DNA of 64,000 bases from Aerococcaceae bacterium DSM 111021 (GCA_020112395.1 JACCEK010000001.1:1-64000), one strand, 5' to 3'; shown: positions 6,490 to 16,762, numbered from the stretch's first letter. Translations and numbers: made by a program. Notes: generated from the letters alone by a model not told the origin.

Positions 6490-7830
6490 TTAGAAACCAA
6501 ATTCGTCCAAATAAATATTATCATCAGGAACATTATGATTATCTAATAAGTTTTTAGATGCATTAAGCATTGCAGGGGGGCCACAGACAAAGAATTTTGC
6601 TGACTGATAGAGTGGACTCACTCCAATTTCTTCTAAATATTCATGTGAGATAAATCCATGTGGATATCCTTCAACTTCTTCATTGGAGAAAATAATATGA
6701 TATGAGAAGTTAGGATTAGCAGATTTAATAGCTTCCAATTCATCTAACATGAACATATCTTCTTCCAGTGCAAGGCCCCATACAAGCTGAATTTTACGTT
6801 GTGAATTATTCTCATGTTGGTGTCGTAAGATACTTAAGTTTGGTGTTAAACCAATTCCTCCAGCTAGTAAAATAAATGGTGCATCAGATTCCTTTACTTT
6901 ATCGGGGAAGAAATTACCGTATGGTCCCTCTAAAGTTGCAATATCACCGATATTTACATTTTTTAATGAACCAGTCCAATCACCAGCTTCTTTAATCATG
7001 AATTCAATTGAATTTGGATAATTAGATGTGATTGCACTTGATGCAGAGAATGGATGACCTTCGGTCGTTATATCTGAATTCTGGAATCGAATAAAGAAAT
7101 AGTCTCCAGGCACATAGGATTTAATTGAACCTTTTTTTGGTTCAAATTCAAGAACCCAAAGAGAGGGTGTACCTTGCTTAATATTTTTTAAGACAAACTT
7201 AGGAGACATGAATATTTTGATTTTCCAGAATGAATAATAACTTAGAATTAGAACTGTATAACTAGTTAATAATGTCATAAATAGAGTATTTTCATTTAAG
7301 AACGGTAATAAGAACAGGTGAAAATAAATAGCAATAATTGCAACAATTGAGAATCTGTGTAACCACAAACTAATTTCGCGGTTAAAAACTGATTCTTTCC
7401 AACGTCTTAAAGTCGGATTTCTATCGATAAAGATACCTGATAGTGAAAAGATACCTGTAAACATGACAATAATTAATGAAAAGACTGCTAAGAAACCTGT
7501 TTGCGATACTATAGACATATCAGTAATCCATTGGAATCCATTCCATTGTATAGCAATATGAATTACTCCCATAATGGACAGAACAACACCCATTAGAGCA
7601 TGTATTTCGTACATTTCAGGCATTCCAAAGTATTTTTCAATAAACCTTGGACGTGACCCCATAAATGTAACAGTTAACATCATAGTGTAAGCAAGCAAAC
7701 CAGAAGAATAAGATACTAACTGAGGCACTCCCATGGAATTACTATCAATCAATATTGCGCCTAATAATGATGCGAACATAATTAAAGAAATACCTGGAAA
7801 TAACCAGTCATAAATTTTTTTCGTATGCAT
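6490..7830 (-). CDS. NOX/ferric-reductase-like transmembrane flavocytochrome
   Basis: 446 residues. The N-terminal half has about six membrane spans of the ferric-reductase-like domain with two His pairs, H77/H91 and H158/H171. Their spacings (14 and 13) are those that bind two stacked b hemes in NADPH oxidases. The C-terminal half is a ferredoxin-reductase module: HPFSAS at 259-264 binds FAD, EGPYG at 301-305 and GGIGLTP at 324-330 contact the nucleotide cofactor, and FFVCGPPAML lies near the end. It should move electrons from cytosolic NAD(P)H through FAD and heme to the outer face. The ATG follows AAAGGGG. It is first in a two-gene operon with the FMN-binding protein downstream. Superoxide or ferric iron as the physiological product cannot be excluded. 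Confidence 0.88.
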   Translation of the reverse strand: MHTKKIYDWLFPGISLIMFASLLGAILIDSNSMGVPQLVSYSSGLLAYTMMLTVTFMGSRPRFIEKYFGMPEMYEIHALMGVVLSIMGVIHIAIQWNGFQWITDMSIVSQTGFLAVFSLIIVMFTGIFSLSGIFIDRNPTLRRWKESVFNREISLWLHRFSIVAIIAIYFHLFLLPFLNENTLFMTLLTSYTVLILSYYSFWKIKIFMSPKFVLKNIKQGTPSLWVLEFEPKKGSIKSYVPGDYFFIRFQNSDITTEGHPFSASSAITSNYPNSIEFMIKEAGDWTGSLKNVNIGDIATLEGPYGNFFPDKVKESDAPFILLAGGIGLTPNLSILRHQHENNSQRKIQLVWGLALEEDMFMLDELEAIKSANPNFSYHIIFSNEEVEGYPHGFISHEYLEEIGVSPLYQSAKFFVCGPPAMLNASKNLLDNHNVPDDNIYLDEFGF

Positions 7831-7864
7831 AATTTAACCCCTTTACAAATTTATATAAAGTTTT

Positions 7865-7893
7865 ACTTATCTCATAAATATTCAGTGATAAGT
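7865..7893. promoter_or_regulatory. inverted repeat upstream of the flavocytochrome operon
   Basis: ACTTATC and GATAAGT form exact 7-base arms separated by 15 bases, about 35 bases before the start codon on the minus strand. A second small palindrome (TGTTA-AAA-TAACA on the minus strand) lies near 7901-7915. The position suits an operator, but the cognate regulator is unknown. Confidence 0.35.
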
Positions 7894-8028
7894 TTATTGT
7901 TATTTTAACACATAATTTTAGTGCTAAAAACCCAAAAGGTATAAAAAAATAGTCCAGGTAATAAAATAAACTTTTATTTTTGAAAGGTAAATAAACAATG
8001 GTTAGTTTTAAATTTTAAAAAAAGAATA

Positions 8029-8060
8029 AAAAAAGAAAGAATAATTTATTTTATTCTTTC
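8029..8060 (-). terminator. terminator at the end of mnmM
   Basis: A GAAAGAATAA/TTATTCTTTC stem overlaps the last codons of the gene and is followed on the minus strand by a T-run (8028-8034). Confidence 0.65.
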
Positions 8061-8618
8061 AATTACCAATAACATTGGTGGATTATTTATTTGATTTATA
8101 AATTGATAGGAGAGAACTTGATATTTTTCCTGAGGAAGATTTTTTAAGACTTCGGTTAAGTTGTTTTTTTCAACCATCCCACTTTCATGACCAGAATATA
8201 TGACAAGAATAATTTGTCCATGAAGAGCTAAGTTTAATAGTATGTCTTGCATAGATTTATATGTGCTAGAGAATACTGTTGTTAGAGTATGATCGCCTCC
8301 TGGTAGATAACCTAGATTAAAAATAGCACCTTGAATAGGTTCTTCATTGATATATTTAGCAACATGTTCATGAGATTCTAAAAGTAGTTTATAAGTTGCT
8401 TTGGTTGGGTTATTAAGTGAATTAATTCGTGAAATGGAATTCTGAATGGCTATTTCTTGTATATCAAAACCAATAAGAGTGCCGGTGAAGTCTTTTAAGG
8501 AAAGAATAAAGGCACTATCATGGCCATTACCAAGGGTTGCATCGATGAATAAACCTTTTGGATTTTTTTGAACAAGTGATTTTAATAATTGGTGACTATA
8601 CTGTAAAGCGTTGTACAT
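8046..8618 (-). CDS. mnmM: tRNA 5-aminomethyl-2-thiouridine methyltransferase (YtqB/MnmM family)
   Basis: 190 residues, the usual size of the family. It is a SAM-dependent methyltransferase that in Bacillus completes the mnm5s2U34 modification of tRNAs such as Lys, Glu and Gln by methylating nm5U, replacing the MnmC step of enterobacteria. The SAM loop DATLGNGHDS lies near residues 26-35 and the family motif FNLGYLPGGD near 100-109. The start is the ATG behind GAGGAGGT. It is a single gene between the flavocytochrome operon and the divergent LysM hydrolase. tRNA-Lys(TTT) and tRNA-Glu(TTC), likely substrates, are encoded in the array at the left end. Confidence 0.88.
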   Translation of the reverse strand: MYNALQYSHQLLKSLVQKNPKGLFIDATLGNGHDSAFILSLKDFTGTLIGFDIQEIAIQNSISRINSLNNPTKATYKLLLESHEHVAKYINEEPIQGAIFNLGYLPGGDHTLTTVFSSTYKSMQDILLNLALHGQIILVIYSGHESGMVEKNNLTEVLKNLPQEKYQVLSYQFINQINNPPMLLVIERIK

Positions 8619-8756
8619 TTGTCAAACCTCCTCTGTTACATTCATGTTACATATATTAAGACTAAAATAAAAGAACTGAATTGTGAACTTTTTATGAATT
8701 ATATTGGTTATAATAATCAAAGAAATTAATAATGTTTGATAGTGGAGGGTAATTTA

Positions 8757-10367
8757 GTGAAAAGTAGACATGAAATTATGAGAGCCAAGGCGAGATTAAA
8801 TCAACAAAACAAAACTAAAAAGGCAATAAAACATATTAATGCTGGATTAGTGCTAATGGCTGCAGGTGCTGTCTTAAGTCACGTGTCAGCCAATGACGCT
8901 GTTGTCGTACAAGCACAAACGAGTAATCGAGTGAGTCAATCTGAATTTTTAGGATTAATTACGGATTATGCAAAACAAATTGCTGCTGAAAATGACTTGT
9001 ATGCATCAGTAATGATTGCCCAAGCTGCATTAGAGTCAGGCTGGGGTAATAGTACCTTATCACAAGCACCTAATTATAATTTATTTGGTATTAAAGGTGA
9101 GTATAATGGTAATTCTGTTGTTAAGAATACATTAGAAGATAATGGGTCTGGCGATTACTACCAGATTGAAGATGCGTTTCGACGTTATGACAATTACGGT
9201 CAGTCACTGACAGATTATGCGTCACTACTAACAGGTGGTAACGATGTAAATAATTGGCGTCACAGCTTTTATGCTGGCGCACGTTATAGTAATACTAATT
9301 CATACAAAGATGCGACGGCTCATTTAACAGGGCGTTACGCAACAGATACGCGTTATGCTGACAAGTTAAACCGTATAATATCTGAAAATGACTTAACACA
9401 ATATGATGTTACAGGAAATAGTACGCCTGTAGTTGCTGCACCATCAACACCTACAGCAGATAGTGAATCAACTGATGCCGGTTCGGTAGCGGGAACATAC
9501 ACAGTTAAAGCTGGTGACGGTTTTTGGGGCATTGCTCGTCGTTTTGGTACAACAGTCGATGCGCTTAAAGCAGTTAATGGAACGTCAAGTAATTTAATTC
9601 GTCCAGGTCAAGTAATTAAATTACCAGGAAGTTCTACAATTGTAGAATTACCAAGTACACCACCGGCAAATACAGGTAATACATCTAACAACACTGATTC
9701 GAATACTGGTGTTAGTGGGTCATATACAATTAAACGTGGAGATGGCTTATATGCTATCGCGACTAAACATGGAATGAGCTTGAACCAACTTAAATCTTTA
9801 AACGGCTTAACAAGTAATTTAATTCATCCAGGACAAGTATTAAAAGTTAGTGGAGCTTCTAATAGTAACACTGAATCTTCAAATACAGGTTCAGCAAATA
9901 ATGAATCAACTGATAACTCAGCGAATAATGAAGTTTCAAATGGATCTTATTCAGTTAAAGCTGGAGACGGTTTGTACCGTATTGCTGCTAACCACGGTAT
10001 GTCATTAAGTCAATTGAAATCAATAAACGGTCTAACAAGTAATTTAATCCATCCAGGACAAGTACTTAAAGTCTCTGGTAGTACTGTAAATACGCCAGTG
10101 CCATCAGTTGAAACTAATACTGAGACACAAACAAACGTTCCAGTAGAAGAAGTAACGGCACCAACTACAGTCGTTGAACAAGAGGAAACTCCTGTTATAG
10201 AGGAAGTAATAGCAGAAACGCCAGCTGCAAGTTCATCTTATTCTGTGAAAGCTGGAGATACTTTATATAGTATTGCTAGTCGTAATGGCTTAAATGTACA
10301 TCAGTTAATCGAAAAAAATAATGGTTCAACAACAATCTTTGTTGGACAAACAATTGGATTGAACTAA
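8757..10367 (+). CDS. secreted N-acetylglucosaminidase with four LysM domains
   Basis: 536 residues from the GTG that follows GGAGGG; a more upstream ATG at 8736 lies before that site. The N-terminal 50 residues are basic, then hydrophobic (a signal peptide ending near VVVQAQT). The catalytic domain is a glucosaminidase (LYT-G/FlgJ-like), about residues 55-220, with catalytic Glu in AQAALESGWG. Four LysM modules of about 43 residues follow, each starting with a (T/S)VKxGD-type motif and separated by Ser/Thr/Asn-rich linkers. These modules bind peptidoglycan. The layout is that of AtlA/AcmA-type autolysins, which cut the glycan between N-acetylglucosamine and N-acetylmuramate for cell separation. 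Modules 2 and 3 are nearly identical, a sign of recent domain duplication. The leuS promoter overlaps the 3' end. Confidence 0.92.
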   Translation: MKSRHEIMRAKARLNQQNKTKKAIKHINAGLVLMAAGAVLSHVSANDAVVVQAQTSNRVSQSEFLGLITDYAKQIAAENDLYASVMIAQAALESGWGNSTLSQAPNYNLFGIKGEYNGNSVVKNTLEDNGSGDYYQIEDAFRRYDNYGQSLTDYASLLTGGNDVNNWRHSFYAGARYSNTNSYKDATAHLTGRYATDTRYADKLNRIISENDLTQYDVTGNSTPVVAAPSTPTADSESTDAGSVAGTYTVKAGDGFWGIARRFGTTVDALKAVNGTSSNLIRPGQVIKLPGSSTIVELPSTPPANTGNTSNNTDSNTGVSGSYTIKRGDGLYAIATKHGMSLNQLKSLNGLTSNLIHPGQVLKVSGASNSNTESSNTGSANNESTDNSANNEVSNGSYSVKAGDGLYRIAANHGMSLSQLKSINGLTSNLIHPGQVLKVSGSTVNTPVPSVETNTETQTNVPVEEVTAPTTVVEQEETPVIEEVIAETPAASSSYSVKAGDTLYSIASRNGLNVHQLIEKNNGSTTIFVGQTIGLN

Positions 10368-10387
10368 ATTAATTAATTTGATATAAT
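10359..10387 (+). promoter_or_regulatory. promoter of the leuS leader
   Basis: TTGAAC and TATAAT are separated by 17 bases. The -35 box overlaps the last codons of the autolysin gene, and the site lies just ahead of the T-box leader. Confidence 0.65.
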
Positions 10388-10394
10388 TTATAAA

Positions 10395-10643
10395 GAAATT
10401 AAACAAAACTTTGATTAGAAATAGTAGGTATAGCAATTGTTTTAGAGAGCTTATGGGTGGTGGAAATAAGTCAAATGCTATATTGAACTCGTCTAGTTAG
10501 GTGCTTACTTGAAAAAAATTATAGAGTAAGACGTGTTGACCGCGTTAAGGTATTTAAGATGACTTGAAGTCATAAACATAGGTGGTACCGCGGTAATTCG
10601 CCCTATATTATTTAGTAAATAGCTAGATAATATAGGGCTTTTT
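10395..10643 (+). promoter_or_regulatory. T-box leader of leuS (Leu)
   Basis: The T-box sequence AGGTGGTACCGCGG is at 10580-10593. The terminator hairpin GCCCTATATTAT.../...ATATAGGGC with its T-run is at 10600-10643. The likely specifier codon is CTC at 10488-10490 in the context GAACTCG. Uncharged tRNA-Leu pairs with the specifier and, by its CCA end, with the antiterminator, which allows read-through into leuS. Confidence 0.92.
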
Positions 10644-10739
10644 ATTTTATAGTACATAGTGTAATAAAAGCGGTATGTTCATTTTGTTATGCACATATTG
10701 TATAATAAATAAGAATTTATATTTTATTGGAGGAAGAAA

Positions 10740-13157
10740 ATGAGTTATCAACATCGTATAATTGAAAAGAAATGGCAAGACAATTGGGACAAACATCAAA
10801 CATTTAAAACAAAAGACCGTGGTGTCGACCATCCTAAGTACTATGCATTAGATATGTTTCCGTATCCATCAGGACAAGGTTTACACGTTGGGCATCCAGA
10901 AGGATATACAGCTACAGATGTCATTGCTCGTATGAAGCGTGCTCAAGGATTTGATGTGTTACATCCGATGGGATGGGATGCATTTGGGCTACCAGCTGAG
11001 CAATATGCTTTAGATACTGGGAATAACCCAGCTGATTTTACTGAGCACAATATTAAAACATTCAAACGCCAAATCAAATCGCTTGGTTTCAGTTATGATT
11101 GGGACCGTGAAATTAATACTACTGATCCGAATTACTATAAATGGACACAGTGGATTTTCACTAAATTATTCGAAAAAGGACTTGCTTACCAAGATGATGT
11201 AATGGTGAACTGGTGTCCAGCGCTTGGCACAGTGTTAGCTAACGAAGAAGTTATCGATGGTGTTTCTGAACGTGGAGGTCATCCCGTTTTTAGACGTCCA
11301 ATGAAGCAGTGGGTATTAAAAATTACAGCCTATGCTGAACGATTACTTGATGACTTAAATGATGTAGACTGGCCAGATAGTGTTAAAGAAATGCAACGAC
11401 ACTGGGTTGGTAAGTCTGAGGGTGCGATGATAAAATTCCAGATTGTTGGGTCGGATAAAGTAATCGAATCGTACACGACAAGACCAGATACTTTATTTGG
11501 TACTTCATATGTCGTACTAGCACCGGAATTGGATATTGTTGAATCTCTAATTACACCAGAACAAGCAGATGCAGTACATGCTTATATTAGTGAAGTAGCA
11601 ACGAAAAGTGAGTTAGAACGTACATCTTTAAATAAAGATAAATCAGGTGTATTCACTGGTTCTTACGTTATTAACCCAGCTACGAAGCAAGAAATCCCAA
11701 TTTGGATTGCAGATTATGTCATCGCATCTTATGGTACAGGTGCTGTAATGGGATCCGCAGCACATGATGAGCGTGACTTTGCCTTTGCAACTAAGTATGA
11801 ATTACCGATAGTACCTGTTATTGAAGGACCAGAAAAAGAAGTGCCATATTATGGAGAAGGTCCTCATATTAATTCCGAATTCTTAAATGATTTGAATGTT
11901 GAAGATGCGATTAAAACAATGAATAACTGGCTTGAAGAGAATAACTTCGGAGAACGTCAAATCAATTATCGATTACGTGACTGGGTATTCTCTCGTCAAA
12001 GATATTGGGGAGAGCCTATTCCTGTAATTCATTGGGAAGATGGTACTACTACTGCTGTTCCAGAAGATCAATTACCGGTTACATTACCAGTAACTGATAA
12101 GATTCAACCAAGTGGAACAGGAGAGTCGCCATTAGCTAATATTGATGAGTGGGTTAATGTGACCGATCCAGAAACTGGAATGAAAGGTCGCCGAGAAACA
12201 AATACGATGCCACAATGGGCAGGTAGTTCATGGTATTTCTTACGCTTTATGGATCCTCATAACGAAGAACAATTAGTATCTAAGGAAGCATTAGACAAGT
12301 GGGGTAACGTTGATTTATATATTGGTGGGGCAGAGCATGCTGTACTACACTTGCTATATGCAAGATTCTGGCACAAGTTCCTTTATGATTTAGGTGTAGT
12401 CCCTACTAAAGAACCTTTCCAAAAACTATACAATCAAGGTATGATTCTTGGAGAAAACAATGAAAAAATGTCTAAATCTAAAGGGAATGTTGTAAATCCA
12501 GATGATGTTGTAAATGAATACGGTGCAGATACTTTACGTGTTTACGAGATGTTCATGGGACCTTTAGATGCATCTATTGCTTGGAGTGAAAATGGACTAG
12601 AAGGTAGCCGTCGATTCCTTGATCGTGTTTGGCGTTTGATTATGAACGAAGAAACATCTGAACTAGGAGATAACATTCAAGAATCTGACAGTAAAGAATT
12701 AGAAAAGGTGTATCACCAAACAGTTAAGAAAGTTACTGAAGATTATGAACAATTGCACTTCAATACGGCAATTTCTCAGATGATGATTTTCTTAAATGAA
12801 GCAAAAGAAGTGGATATATTACCGCTTCAATATGTTGAAGGCTTTGTGAAATTACTAGCACCACTGGCACCACACTTAATGGAAGAAATTTGGAATAAAT
12901 TAGGACATAAAGAAAGTATTTCGGAAGAAGCATGGCCAACATACGTTGAAGCACTGACCATCGATGAACAAGTAGAAATAGTTATTCAAGTTAATGGTAA
13001 ATTAATTACAAGACTTGATATTGATGTTAACCTAGATAAGGAAGTTGTTGAAGAACTTACATTAAGTAATGATGCGGTTAAAGAAGCTATTCAAAATAAA
13101 ACAATACGTAAAGTTATTGTTGTTCCGAATCGTTTAGTTAACATCGTAGCAAACTAG
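10740..13157 (+). CDS. leuS: leucyl-tRNA synthetase
   Basis: 805 residues, normal for bacterial LeuRS. It is a class I enzyme that charges tRNA-Leu; the two leucine tRNAs at 312-393 and 585-670 are substrates. The HIGH motif is HVGH (49-52) and the KMSKS motif is at 576-580. The large insertion between them contains the editing domain ([12 protein letters not shown], and [15 protein letters not shown]), which hydrolyses mischarged Ile and Val tRNAs. The ATG follows GGAGGAAG. Expression is controlled by the T-box leader. The flippase gene starts 18 bases after its stop, so the two may be cotranscribed. Confidence 0.98.
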   Translation: MSYQHRIIEKKWQDNWDKHQTFKTKDRGVDHPKYYALDMFPYPSGQGLHVGHPEGYTATDVIARMKRAQGFDVLHPMGWDAFGLPAEQYALDTGNNPADFTEHNIKTFKRQIKSLGFSYDWDREINTTDPNYYKWTQWIFTKLFEKGLAYQDDVMVNWCPALGTVLANEEVIDGVSERGGHPVFRRPMKQWVLKITAYAERLLDDLNDVDWPDSVKEMQRHWVGKSEGAMIKFQIVGSDKVIESYTTRPDTLFGTSYVVLAPELDIVESLITPEQADAVHAYISEVATKSELERTSLNKDKSGVFTGSYVINPATKQEIPIWIADYVIASYGTGAVMGSAAHDERDFAFATKYELPIVPVIEGPEKEVPYYGEGPHINSEFLNDLNVEDAIKTMNNWLEENNFGERQINYRLRDWVFSRQRYWGEPIPVIHWEDGTTTAVPEDQLPVTLPVTDKIQPSGTGESPLANIDEWVNVTDPETGMKGRRETNTMPQWAGSSWYFLRFMDPHNEEQLVSKEALDKWGNVDLYIGGAEHAVLHLLYARFWHKFLYDLGVVPTKEPFQKLYNQGMILGENNEKMSKSKGNVVNPDDVVNEYGADTLRVYEMFMGPLDASIAWSENGLEGSRRFLDRVWRLIMNEETSELGDNIQESDSKELEKVYHQTVKKVTEDYEQLHFNTAISQMMIFLNEAKEVDILPLQYVEGFVKLLAPLAPHLMEEIWNKLGHKESISEEAWPTYVEALTIDEQVEIVIQVNGKLITRLDIDVNLDKEVVEELTLSNDAVKEAIQNKTIRKVIVVPNRLVNIVAN

Positions 13158-13175
13158 TTAAAAGGAGGAAGTGCT

Positions 13176-16037
13176 TTGAGTAAACAGCACAATGATCAAG
13201 ATAATCAAAGTGATTTATCTAATCAAGAACCTTACAATAGAGATGAATTTCAGACAATTGAGTTTACAGAAGAAGAAAAGCGAATTCTACAGCGACCCAA
13301 TAGACAGCCAGTAGATGCTGACTACTTTGCTCAAACTGAGATGACAAAGGAAGAATTAGAGAATCTGAATCAAGGGGAACAAGAAGTAGATTTAGATGAG
13401 CCATTGCCATCTGGAGCTCAAACAATATCTAAAGTAACTACTGACAATGAATTTAGATATAAACCGTTGCGAGAACGTAACAAAGAAAAAGAAATGCTTC
13501 AAAAGCAAAGGGAAGAAAAACAAATACCAAAACAAAAGAAAAAAATATTTGGTGATGTGTTTAAACCAACATTTGAAGAACGATACGACCTTACAGAACT
13601 TGAAGATATAACTGATTATAATCAATTCCAAGAAAGTGAAAAAGATTTATCAAATGAGTCTGAAAAGAAAGAATCAATATTTAAAAATCTATTCACGCGT
13701 AAAAAAGAAAAAAATTCGATGATTGAAGAAGAGATTGAAAATGATGTCGATTATATGAATGTGAATCTTGAAACAGATAAATCAGAAAGGAAAAATAAAT
13801 CTCTTTTAGGTTCAGTTAAAAATCTATTAAGTGATGCAAATGATCGTGAAGATAATCAAGAAATATCTGACAAAGATGCTTCTGACAATCAAGAATTCGA
13901 AGAGTCAGTTAACCAAACGGATTGGTTAAATCAAGACGCTTATACTGAAGAATTAGCTACAGAAGAAGAGTTAACACCAGATTACGATGATCTTTATGAA
14001 GATGAATCCGCAGAAAACACTTTGGAATCGAATGAAAATCAAGATGTTTATCCAGAAGAAAGCGGGATAAAAGCGAGTTATCAAGCAACAAGTGATGAAC
14101 CTGTTGCTATAGATGAATCTAGTCTTGAGATGAGTAATCAAGATATCCCACAAACAACAGAAGAAATTGAAACTGATGAGTCTGAAGCGAATATTGAATC
14201 TTTAATTGAAGAAGACGTTGAATCATCAGTTGATATCAATGAACAATTCAAGGATAAAAATCTTACTGATGAAGAATTGGATCAATTAAGCGAGAAAATT
14301 AGTTATGATACACAAGCAATTGAAAATCCGATTCTGACAGATCAAGTCTTAAATGAATATTATTCACAAGAAGATAGAATCGTTGAAGAGAAGTTAGAAA
14401 GTGAGACTTCTGCCGACGAGGAGAAATCGGGAATTACTAGTGGGGCATCTTGGTTAACAATTGGTAATGTGCTCTCGCGTGTTATAGGTGCACTTTATGT
14501 TATACCATGGGCAACATGGCTAGGGACAGAGTATACCCAAGCTAACGTGTTGTATAGTGCTGGTTATAAACCATATTCATTAATGCTTGCGATTGCAACT
14601 GCTGGATTCCCAAGTTCGATTGCAAAACAAATGGCATACTATCATTCTATGAAAGAGTATAAAACTGCAGATAAACTATTTAAAAATAGTATTATTATTA
14701 TGTTAGCCACAGGTGTTTTATCAGCTGGATTACTATTCTTAATGGCACCGATATTAGCAGAAAATACGTCGACAACGAACGTTGAAGCAGCCACATTAGT
14801 TATTCGTTCATTGGCGCCGGCATTACTTATACTGCCAGCAATGAGCTTATTACGTGGTTATTTCCAAGGTTTTAATGATATGAAACCTACCGCAATATCT
14901 CAAATTATTGAACAGTTTGCACGAGTAGGTTACTTATTAGCTGCGACTTATGCAGTTATGATGATTTATAGCGGAGAAGTAACACAAGCAGTCGTACATT
15001 CAACTTTTGCAGCCTTCATAGGTGCTTTAGGAGCACTATTTTATCTAGTGTTTGAATATGTAAGACGATTGCCTGTTGCAAAACGTTTAATTGAGAAATC
15101 TGAAAACAATATTAATTTAGACTTTAAAGAAAGCATCAAGATAATGGTTGTTGATAGTATTCCATTCATTTTATTAGGATCTGGAATTATTATTGCTCAG
15201 TTAATTGATACTTATACGTTTGGACAAATATTAGAATCTACTTCCGCGCTTCTACTTACCGAGATTGAAGAGTTATATGGTGTGTTAAGTTTAGATGTGG
15301 ATAAACTTGTAATGATTATCATTTCATTAGCAGTAGCATTGGCGTCGTCATTAGTACCGGTTATATCAAGAATGTTTGCACAACGTAACATTAAAGGTAC
15401 GAGTGAATTAGTTGAGCATATTACAGTATTATTCAGTATCGTTATGATTCCAGCAGCATTAGGAATGGCAGCTATTGCTAATAATATTTACTTCTTGTTC
15501 TATCCAAATGGATCTTCAACAGGACCGAGTCTTTTAATAACTGCAGCTATTTCAAGTATAGTTTTAGGTGCATATACAGTGTTCTCGACAATATTACAAT
15601 CAATGAATTTCCGTCGTTTAGCGGTTAGATTCTTATTGATAGGAATTATAATTAAAGCATTACTTCAATTCCCATCTGTTGCATTGTTTGAAGCACATGG
15701 TGCATTAATTTCAACAGCAATTGGATTCTTAGTGTCCACTATATTAATGTGGATTAAATTAAGCCGTGAGTTAAACTTTAATTATCGTCGACTTACAAGT
15801 AGCTTGATTAAGATTTTAGTTGGATCAATCTTAATGACGATATCTGCAGTAATGTGGAATGAATCACTAAACATTCTGTTTGGTCCAGTTGGTCGCGGAT
15901 TAACTTTCTTAAAGATAGTAATCGTCATAATCATGGCTATATTAACTTATGGTAGTGTATTGGGAATTACAAATATGTTATCAGTATTAATAGGTAATCG
16001 ATACAAAGATGTACAAGATAAGATGAGGTTAATGTAA
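13176..16037 (+). CDS. MurJ/YtgP-family flippase with a long acidic N-terminal extension
   Basis: 953 residues, beginning at a TTG with AAAGGAGGAAG ahead of it. Residues from about 420 to the end form a complete multi-span flippase of the MVF/polysaccharide transporter superfamily (about 14 spans, starting WLTIGNVLSRVIGALYVIPW), like Bacillus YtgP and other MurJ-type lipid II flippases of about 540 residues. The first 415 or so residues are hydrophilic, dominated by Glu, Asp, Ser, Asn and Gln with short Lys/Arg patches (KKKIFGDVF, LFTRKKEKN), and are predicted to be disordered and cytosolic. No frameshift or stop separates the parts. rsuA overlaps the stop codon by one base. Flipping lipid II is the inferred role, based on the C-terminal part. 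Confidence 0.85.
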   Translation: MSKQHNDQDNQSDLSNQEPYNRDEFQTIEFTEEEKRILQRPNRQPVDADYFAQTEMTKEELENLNQGEQEVDLDEPLPSGAQTISKVTTDNEFRYKPLRERNKEKEMLQKQREEKQIPKQKKKIFGDVFKPTFEERYDLTELEDITDYNQFQESEKDLSNESEKKESIFKNLFTRKKEKNSMIEEEIENDVDYMNVNLETDKSERKNKSLLGSVKNLLSDANDREDNQEISDKDASDNQEFEESVNQTDWLNQDAYTEELATEEELTPDYDDLYEDESAENTLESNENQDVYPEESGIKASYQATSDEPVAIDESSLEMSNQDIPQTTEEIETDESEANIESLIEEDVESSVDINEQFKDKNLTDEELDQLSEKISYDTQAIENPILTDQVLNEYYSQEDRIVEEKLESETSADEEKSGITSGASWLTIGNVLSRVIGALYVIPWATWLGTEYTQANVLYSAGYKPYSLMLAIATAGFPSSIAKQMAYYHSMKEYKTADKLFKNSIIIMLATGVLSAGLLFLMAPILAENTSTTNVEAATLVIRSLAPALLILPAMSLLRGYFQGFNDMKPTAISQIIEQFARVGYLLAATYAVMMIYSGEVTQAVVHSTFAAFIGALGALFYLVFEYVRRLPVAKRLIEKSENNINLDFKESIKIMVVDSIPFILLGSGIIIAQLIDTYTFGQILESTSALLLTEIEELYGVLSLDVDKLVMIIISLAVALASSLVPVISRMFAQRNIKGTSELVEHITVLFSIVMIPAALGMAAIANNIYFLFYPNGSSTGPSLLITAAISSIVLGAYTVFSTILQSMNFRRLAVRFLLIGIIIKALLQFPSVALFEAHGALISTAIGFLVSTILMWIKLSRELNFNYRRLTSSLIKILVGSILMTISAVMWNESLNILFGPVGRGLTFLKIVIVIIMAILTYGSVLGITNMLSVLIGNRYKDVQDKMRLM

Positions 16038-16762
16038 TGCGTTTGGATAAATTATTAAGTCATGCGGGATATGGATCTCGAAAAGATGTAAAAAAATTAA
16101 TTGTAAGTGGAACAATTACCGTTAATGATGAAGTTATTAAAAAAGTAGGCTTTAATGTCAATCCTGAAACAGATGATGTTCGATATATGAATGAGTCAGT
16201 TTTATACCAAGAGTTTTACTATGTAATGTTGAATAAACCGGATGGTATTATTAGTGCAACAGAAGATAGAGAGTATGAAACTGTCATTGATTGGGTTGAA
16301 TTGGATTTTGGTCATGCTCAATTATTTCCGGTAGGCCGTTTAGATATCGATACAACAGGATTACTTCTCTTATCTAATAATGGTCAATTAGCACACCAAT
16401 TACTTTCTCCAAAAAAGAAAGTAAAAAAACGCTATGAAGCTTTAATAGAAGGTCTAGTAACAGAAGAAGATATTCAAAAATTTGAAAAGGGACTTGATTT
16501 GGGTGATTTTGTCACTCAATCAGCAAACTTAGAAATTTTAGAAGTGAATGAAGCGTATGCTCAAACGTTGATACATGTTGAAATTACTGAAGGTAAATTT
16601 CATCAAGTTAAACGAATGTTTGAGGCAGTAGATAAAGAGGTTATTCAATTACATCGTATATCGATGGGCCCATTAAAGCTAGATTCAGAATTAGCTTTAG
16701 GCGAGTATAGAGAATTGACAGAAGAAGAAATGACACTTCTAATTCCCTATGGTTTAGAGTAG
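16037..16762 (+). CDS. rsuA: 16S rRNA pseudouridine synthase (RsuA family)
   Basis: 241 residues. It converts U516 (Escherichia coli numbering) of 16S rRNA to pseudouridine in the family prototype. An N-terminal S4 RNA-binding domain (MRLDKLLSHAGYGSRKDV) precedes the synthase domain. The catalytic Asp is in GRLDIDTTGLLLLS, and the C-terminal motif KFHQVKRMF is present. Its ATG overlaps the flippase stop (TAATG), so translation is coupled. Close relatives such as RluB act on 23S rRNA; the small size and flippase-pepV neighbourhood favour RsuA/YtzG. The last four codons and stop lie inside a 23-base tandem repeat. Confidence 0.88.
   Translation: MRLDKLLSHAGYGSRKDVKKLIVSGTITVNDEVIKKVGFNVNPETDDVRYMNESVLYQEFYYVMLNKPDGIISATEDREYETVIDWVELDFGHAQLFPVGRLDIDTTGLLLLSNNGQLAHQLLSPKKKVKKRYEALIEGLVTEEDIQKFEKGLDLGDFVTQSANLEILEVNEAYAQTLIHVEITEGKFHQVKRMFEAVDKEVIQLHRISMGPLKLDSELALGEYRELTEEEMTLLIPYGLE

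Noticed and set aside
9510-10090. Repeated DNA within the autolysin gene as a mobile or CRISPR-like repeat
   Set aside because: The repeats are LysM protein modules of about 43 residues in frame, with spacers that are protein linkers.
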